Below, piece by piece: positions 6,363-8,869 of a DNA stretch of 8,869 nt. Position numbers and translations under genes: made by a program. Each line of letters begins with the position of its first letter. Positions within the stretch are counted from its first letter, which is position 1. Origin of the DNA: an uncultured Campylobacter sp. (lineage in GTDB: Bacteria > Campylobacterota > Campylobacteria > Campylobacterales > Campylobacteraceae); assembly GCF_938045225.1 (NCBI RefSeq), contig NZ_CALINL010000201.1:1-8869 (forward strand), in the 5' to 3' direction. The notes beneath the pieces are model-generated. The model was given only the letters and a program-made list of their open reading frames with translations, made no database searches and was not told the DNA's origin.

Positions 6363-7160
6363 CTACCTTTTCCACGGCATTAGCGTGATCTTGAGCGGCT
6401 CGATAACCAGATACTCAAAAAGCATAATGATAGCAATAGTGAGCACGACGTAGGCCATCACCTCGGTAGTATCTAGCATCACGCGCGCGTTTGCGATCTT
6501 TGCGCCCATACCGTCGTTCGCGCCTAGCAGCTCGCCCATGATGACGATCTTTACGCCCATGCCTACGGCGACGCTTAGAGAGCTGATGATGTGGCTGGTT
6601 AGGTGCGGAACGTAAAGGTGGCGAATTTTTTTCCAAACGCCCAGTTTATAGGCGTCAAACATCTCCTTTAGCTCCTCGCTAACGCTCATCATGCCGACCA
6701 TCGAGCTAGCAAAAGTAAGCGGCAAAACCGTGATAATGATCGTAAAGATGGTGCTCGCGTTTCCAAACCCGAACCAAAATATAGCTAAAACGATCCAAAT
6801 AATAGGCGGCATAGAAAGCAGCGTCGTGATCACGGGCTTTAAAAATGCGGCAAAGCTTTTATACGCGCCCGCAACCAGCCCCAGCGTGATACCGATAGCA
6901 CAGGCCGTACCGACGCCCACTAGCGAGCGCACGAGAGTGATGTTTATCTCGCTGTTTTTATAATTCGCCAAAAGCTCGTACGCCCGCACGAAAACAGCCT
7001 GCGGAGCCGGGAGTAAAAACTCCCCTCCCAGCTCGCTGCCGATCTGCCAAAGCGCGATGATAAGTGCTATCGTCGCAAGACCGCTAAAGCCGCCCCAAAG
7101 GTAGTCCGCAACCTTTAAGAGCGCGCCGCGGTCTTTTTTGACGTTATCTATAAGTATCAT
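6363..7160 (-). CDS. NitT/TauT-type ABC importer permease
   Basis: A 265-residue inner-membrane protein of the BPD_transp_1 fold. It has about six membrane segments: roughly 25-43, 80-99, 106-128, 136-158, 193-212 and 235-255. FLLPAPQAVF (48-57) matches the 'LPsP..v' motif after the first helix in this family. The EAA loop that docks with the ATPase is seen as EELKEMFDAYKLGVWKKIRHLYVPHL (162-187). Its ATG overlaps the TGA of the binding-protein gene in an ATGA junction, so translation is coupled. Substrates of the family include nitrate, sulfonates, taurine and thiamine precursors; nothing in the permease narrows this. Confidence 0.92.
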   Translation of the reverse strand: MILIDNVKKDRGALLKVADYLWGGFSGLATIALIIALWQIGSELGGEFLLPAPQAVFVRAYELLANYKNSEINITLVRSLVGVGTACAIGITLGLVAGAYKSFAAFLKPVITTLLSMPPIIWIVLAIFWFGFGNASTIFTIIITVLPLTFASSMVGMMSVSEELKEMFDAYKLGVWKKIRHLYVPHLTSHIISSLSVAVGMGVKIVIMGELLGANDGMGAKIANARVMLDTTEVMAYVVLTIAIIMLFEYLVIEPLKITLMPWKR

Positions 7161-8119
7161 AAAAATAGGCTCTTATCAGGCATTTTACCGCCCAGAAGCT
7201 TTGGATTAAACTCAAAAATTTGCTCAAAAAAAGCCATTACGTCATCTTGCAACTCATGCGCTTTTGTTACCGTTAAATTTGCCTTATCAAAAGCCCCGGC
7301 TAGCGCAGGCTCGGGCGCAGGCAGATACTCGGCGCCGATTTTAGCCGCGCTTTGTTTGTTTTCTAGGATCCATTTTAGCGCGCTCGTTAGATCGGAGTGC
7401 AGCGTTTCAAAAAGCGCGCGATTTGCCTCGTAGTAGTCCACGTTTACGATGATGCCCGCCATCGGGATGTATGGTTTGGCACCAAAGCTCTCGCCCCAAG
7501 TTTTAGGAAAATCAAGCCCGTAATGCACGGCTACGCCCGCTTTTTTACCGCGTAAAATCGTCGCTTCGCTAAGAGGCTGCGGAACGATAAGAACGTCGTA
7601 GTCCTTTTGGATAAACAGCCCCACCGCTTCAGGCGGCGTCTGGGTATACGTGATATCAAGCTTGCTCGCGTCTATGCCGCGTTTCTTGCAAAGCGCGCGT
7701 AGCACGAGATCGGGCATATCGTTTTTAAACGGCATTATGATTTTTTTGCCTACGAAGTCCTCTAGCGCCTTGATACTCTCGTCCTTTATCATCGCGTTCA
7801 TGACACCTAGCGTGAGTAAATTTAACATCGCGAAATTTAACCCTTGATTTCGCAGGTTCGCAGCAACGTTTGAGGGCGACATAGTGACCTTGATATCGCC
7901 GCTAGCCACTCCCGCGCGCAGGACGTCCGGAGTGTTCCAGATGCGCAGCTTCACGTCGTGCGTCTTTGCTAGCTCGCCTTGCATGCTTGCCACGGCCATT
8001 ATCACGCTAGGGATCGCCGGCGCGCCCCACATCGTAAAGTTTTCCTTCGCAAAAAGGCTAGGAGCCATCGTCGTCGCGCCCAGCGCCGCTCCGAGTCCTA
8101 AAAATCCTCGTCTGTTCAT
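7157..8119 (-). CDS. Tat-exported substrate-binding protein of a NitT/TauT-type ABC importer
   Basis: A 320-residue periplasmic binding protein, first gene of the importer-NnrS operon. The N-terminus MNRRGFLGLGAALGATTMAPSLFA is a twin-arginine signal (RR at 3-4, RRGFLG core, hydrophobic stretch, likely cut after A24), so it is probably exported folded. The mature part follows the NMT1/SsuA-like plan: the region TPPEAVGLFIQKDYDVLIVPQPLSEATIL fits the segment where such proteins carry 'G..DA...PEP.A', and FVGKKIIMPFKNDMPDLVLRALCKKRGID fits the 'L.GK.i..p..s..d..lr..L...Gi' segment. The start has a strong AAGGAG six bases upstream. The ligand is unknown; nitrate-, sulfonate- or metal-cofactor-like compounds are guesses. 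Most relatives use Sec, so the Tat signal is worth noting. Confidence 0.88.
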   Translation of the reverse strand: MNRRGFLGLGAALGATTMAPSLFAKENFTMWGAPAIPSVIMAVASMQGELAKTHDVKLRIWNTPDVLRAGVASGDIKVTMSPSNVAANLRNQGLNFAMLNLLTLGVMNAMIKDESIKALEDFVGKKIIMPFKNDMPDLVLRALCKKRGIDASKLDITYTQTPPEAVGLFIQKDYDVLIVPQPLSEATILRGKKAGVAVHYGLDFPKTWGESFGAKPYIPMAGIIVNVDYYEANRALFETLHSDLTSALKWILENKQSAAKIGAEYLPAPEPALAGAFDKANLTVTKAHELQDDVMAFFEQIFEFNPKLLGGKMPDKSLFL

Positions 8120-8125
8120 AACTTT

Positions 8126-8131
8126 CTCCTT
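8126..8131 (-). promoter_or_regulatory. Strong ribosome binding site of the binding-protein gene
   Basis: AAGGAG lies six bases before ATG 8117-8119. It is the most complete Shine-Dalgarno sequence in the window and fixes the start that gives the intact Tat signal. Confidence 0.8.
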
Positions 8132-8295
8132 GTATTAAGATTTTAAATTTTATTTCGTTTCGCTTCGCGGCTCGCTCCGGGCATCAAATTTGATCGTAAA
8201 ATTTAACCGCTAAATTTGACCCGTCCAGACCCGCACCGCGAAAATGCTAAATTTACTCGAGGCAAATTTGAGCTTACCTCAACTTATTTTTGATA

Positions 8296-8301
8296 ATTAT
8301 A
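8296..8301 (-). promoter_or_regulatory. -10 box of the importer-NnrS operon promoter
   Basis: A perfect TATAAT on the minus strand, one base downstream of the left arm of the inverted repeat, with no T-rich stretch or -35 in front. A start near 8289 would put the FNR-like site in the repeat at about -41.5, suggesting an activator-dependent promoter. Confidence 0.55.
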
Positions 8302-8302
8302 T

Positions 8303-8339
8303 CCAAGATTTAAATATAAAACCTTGATTTAAATCTTGG
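8303..8339. promoter_or_regulatory. Perfect 13-bp inverted repeat with an FNR/CRP-like box
   Basis: CCAAGATTTAAAT (8303-8315) and ATTTAAATCTTGG (8327-8339) are exact complements separated by 11 bases. Within the right half, TTGAT-TTAA-ATCTT (8324-8337) matches eight of ten fixed positions of the FNR consensus TTGAT-N4-ATCAA. Its centre lies 41.5 bases before the start predicted from the TATAAT at 8296-8301, the normal class II activator position. On the plus strand the repeat is followed by GTTTTTAG and could fold as a terminator, but no plus-strand gene precedes it. An operator for this operon is the better reading. Confidence 0.5.
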
Positions 8340-8419
8340 TTTTTAGTTGATTTGGATTGTTAAATTTGAGCGTTAAATTTAAATACTCAAATTTTTAAAA
8401 TCCAACTTTTTGCAGCATA

Positions 8420-8869
8420 CTAGCCCTGCGACGCGAGAAGATGCCGCACTACAAATTTTAAATTTGTATTTTCAAGGTAAATTTTGTCTGCCTTATCCAT
8501 ATTTTTTATAGCAAGCTCGTTTTTCATTAAAAGCCTTATAAGTCCAGCACTATCAAGCATAGCAAGATACTCTTTTAGTGTTCTATCATCCCTTATATCA
8601 ACAAGCGATTTTAGGCTTGAGTAGTTTGGCTGATATGGGACGTTCGTGCTTATGGCATGAGTTAAGATCTTTAGCTTTCTTGCTGTGTTGCCGTTTAAAT
8701 TTGGATATATGCTTAAAAGATCGCTATCTATCGTAGCCTCTATACTTTGTTTTAGAGTCCGATAAAAGGCAGTATCATTTGGCATATCATTATAGTATGG
8801 GTAGTAGCCTACCTTTAGATACTCTCTAAAAAGCTTAATGACGACTAGATCTTCTTGTTTTAAAGTATT
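8420..8869 (-). pseudogene. AAA_14/DUF4143 ATPase fragment, cut by window edge and shortened at its C-terminus
   Basis: The frame is open from the window edge to TAG 8420, giving 149 visible residues; the ATG at 8785 is internal, since the codons before it (VIKLFREYLKVGYYPYYND) belong to the same protein. The sequence matches the middle-to-late part of the AAA_14 plus DUF4143 ATPases common in Bacteroidota and Campylobacterota: YYPYYND, ISTNVPYQPNYSSLKSLVDIRDDRTLKEYLAMLDSAGLIRLL, KADKIYLENTNL. Family members normally continue for about 80-100 more residues, including a nuclease-like DUF4143 end. Here homology appears to stop after LENTNLKF and a GC-richer tail VVRHLLASQG leads to a stop. The break coincides with an AAATTT palindrome. 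AT-rich composition (20 G/C of 60 at 8521-8580) suggests transfer. I infer a decayed gene; the N-terminal Walker motifs are outside the window. Confidence 0.7.
8451..8467. repeat. 17-base AAATTT palindrome at the AAA_14 break point
   Basis: ACAAATTT-T-AAATTTGT is an inverted repeat of two 8-base arms around one base. It codes for the last residues that still look like the family (TNLKFV) and precedes a change to GC-richer sequence, so it may mark where the gene's end was lost or replaced by recombination. Confidence 0.5.

Larger units (their letters stand above)
8120..8419. other. Intergenic region with promoter, operator-like repeat and AAATTT words
   Basis: Three hundred bases without a gene between the truncated AAA_14 gene and the importer operon. 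It holds the ribosome site at 8126-8131, a -10 box at 8296-8301, the inverted repeat at 8303-8339, and nine AAATTT words (starting at 8145, 8186, 8199, 8212, 8249, 8274, 8362, 8375 and 8389), including the 12-base palindrome ATCAAATTTGAT at 8183-8194. If transcription starts near 8289, the operon has a leader of about 170 bases. No ORF, tRNA or riboswitch is recognisable. Confidence 0.6.

Noticed and set aside
6415..6963. Open frames within the importer permease gene on either strand
   Set aside because: They are shadows of the EAA-loop region and flanking membrane segments; their translations are low-complexity and unlike any family.
8303..8339. Inverted repeat as a Rho-independent terminator
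   Set aside because: The T-run follows only on the plus strand, where no gene precedes it. For the minus-strand gene upstream there is no U-run after the stem, and the TATAAT directly beside it favours an operator.

Overview
The window looks like chromosome from a Campylobacterota species, most likely a higher-GC oral or gut Campylobacter of the showae/rectus type. This is inferred from four things: the very frequent AAATTT / CAAATTTG words, sigma-70 promoters with a T-rich stretch before TATAAT, AAGGA ribosome sites, and the gene content (an NnrS protein and a YaaW/UPF0174 protein). Host genes are GC-rich in places (40 G/C of 60 at 961-1020). Two segments are clearly AT-rich (17 of 60 at 2881-2940, 20 of 60 at 4081-4140, 20 of 60 at 8521-8580) and look acquired.

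Layout. (1) Positions 1-2578, plus strand: the end of a type I efflux or export operon, with the C-terminus of an HlyD-type periplasmic adaptor, an ABC ATPase and an ABC-2 permease, the genes overlapping or closely spaced. The ATPase carries a low-complexity N-terminal extension of about 95 residues, made largely from repeated AAATTT words. (2) Positions 2581-4510, minus strand: an AT-rich two-gene unit, a YaaW-like protein followed by a 315-residue protein of unknown function with a coiled coil. A good promoter lies about 220 bases upstream. Between it and the first gene is a leader with a 13-copy GA dinucleotide tract (CT on the plus strand) inside a possible 46-codon ORF. This looks like a phase-variable accessory locus and is the most interesting part of the window. 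(3) Positions 4568-8339, minus strand: a four-gene operon of Tat-exported substrate-binding protein, permease, ATPase and NnrS. The first three form a NitT/TauT-type importer; NnrS is a membrane protein linked to nitric oxide stress. Upstream is a TATAAT box with an FNR/CRP-like half-conserved site centred at about -41.5, inside a perfect 13-bp inverted repeat. (4) Positions 8420-8869, minus strand: the 3' part of an AAA_14/DUF4143 ATPase gene that seems to lose its normal C-terminus at an AAATTT palindrome.

How they may work together: the export genes in (1) act as one efflux machine with an outer-membrane channel not seen here. The importer and NnrS in (3) are tightly coupled and probably answer to oxygen or nitrogen oxides, but the substrate is unknown. 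The pair in (2) is an independent unit whose function cannot be read from sequence; membrane stress or phage defence are only guesses.
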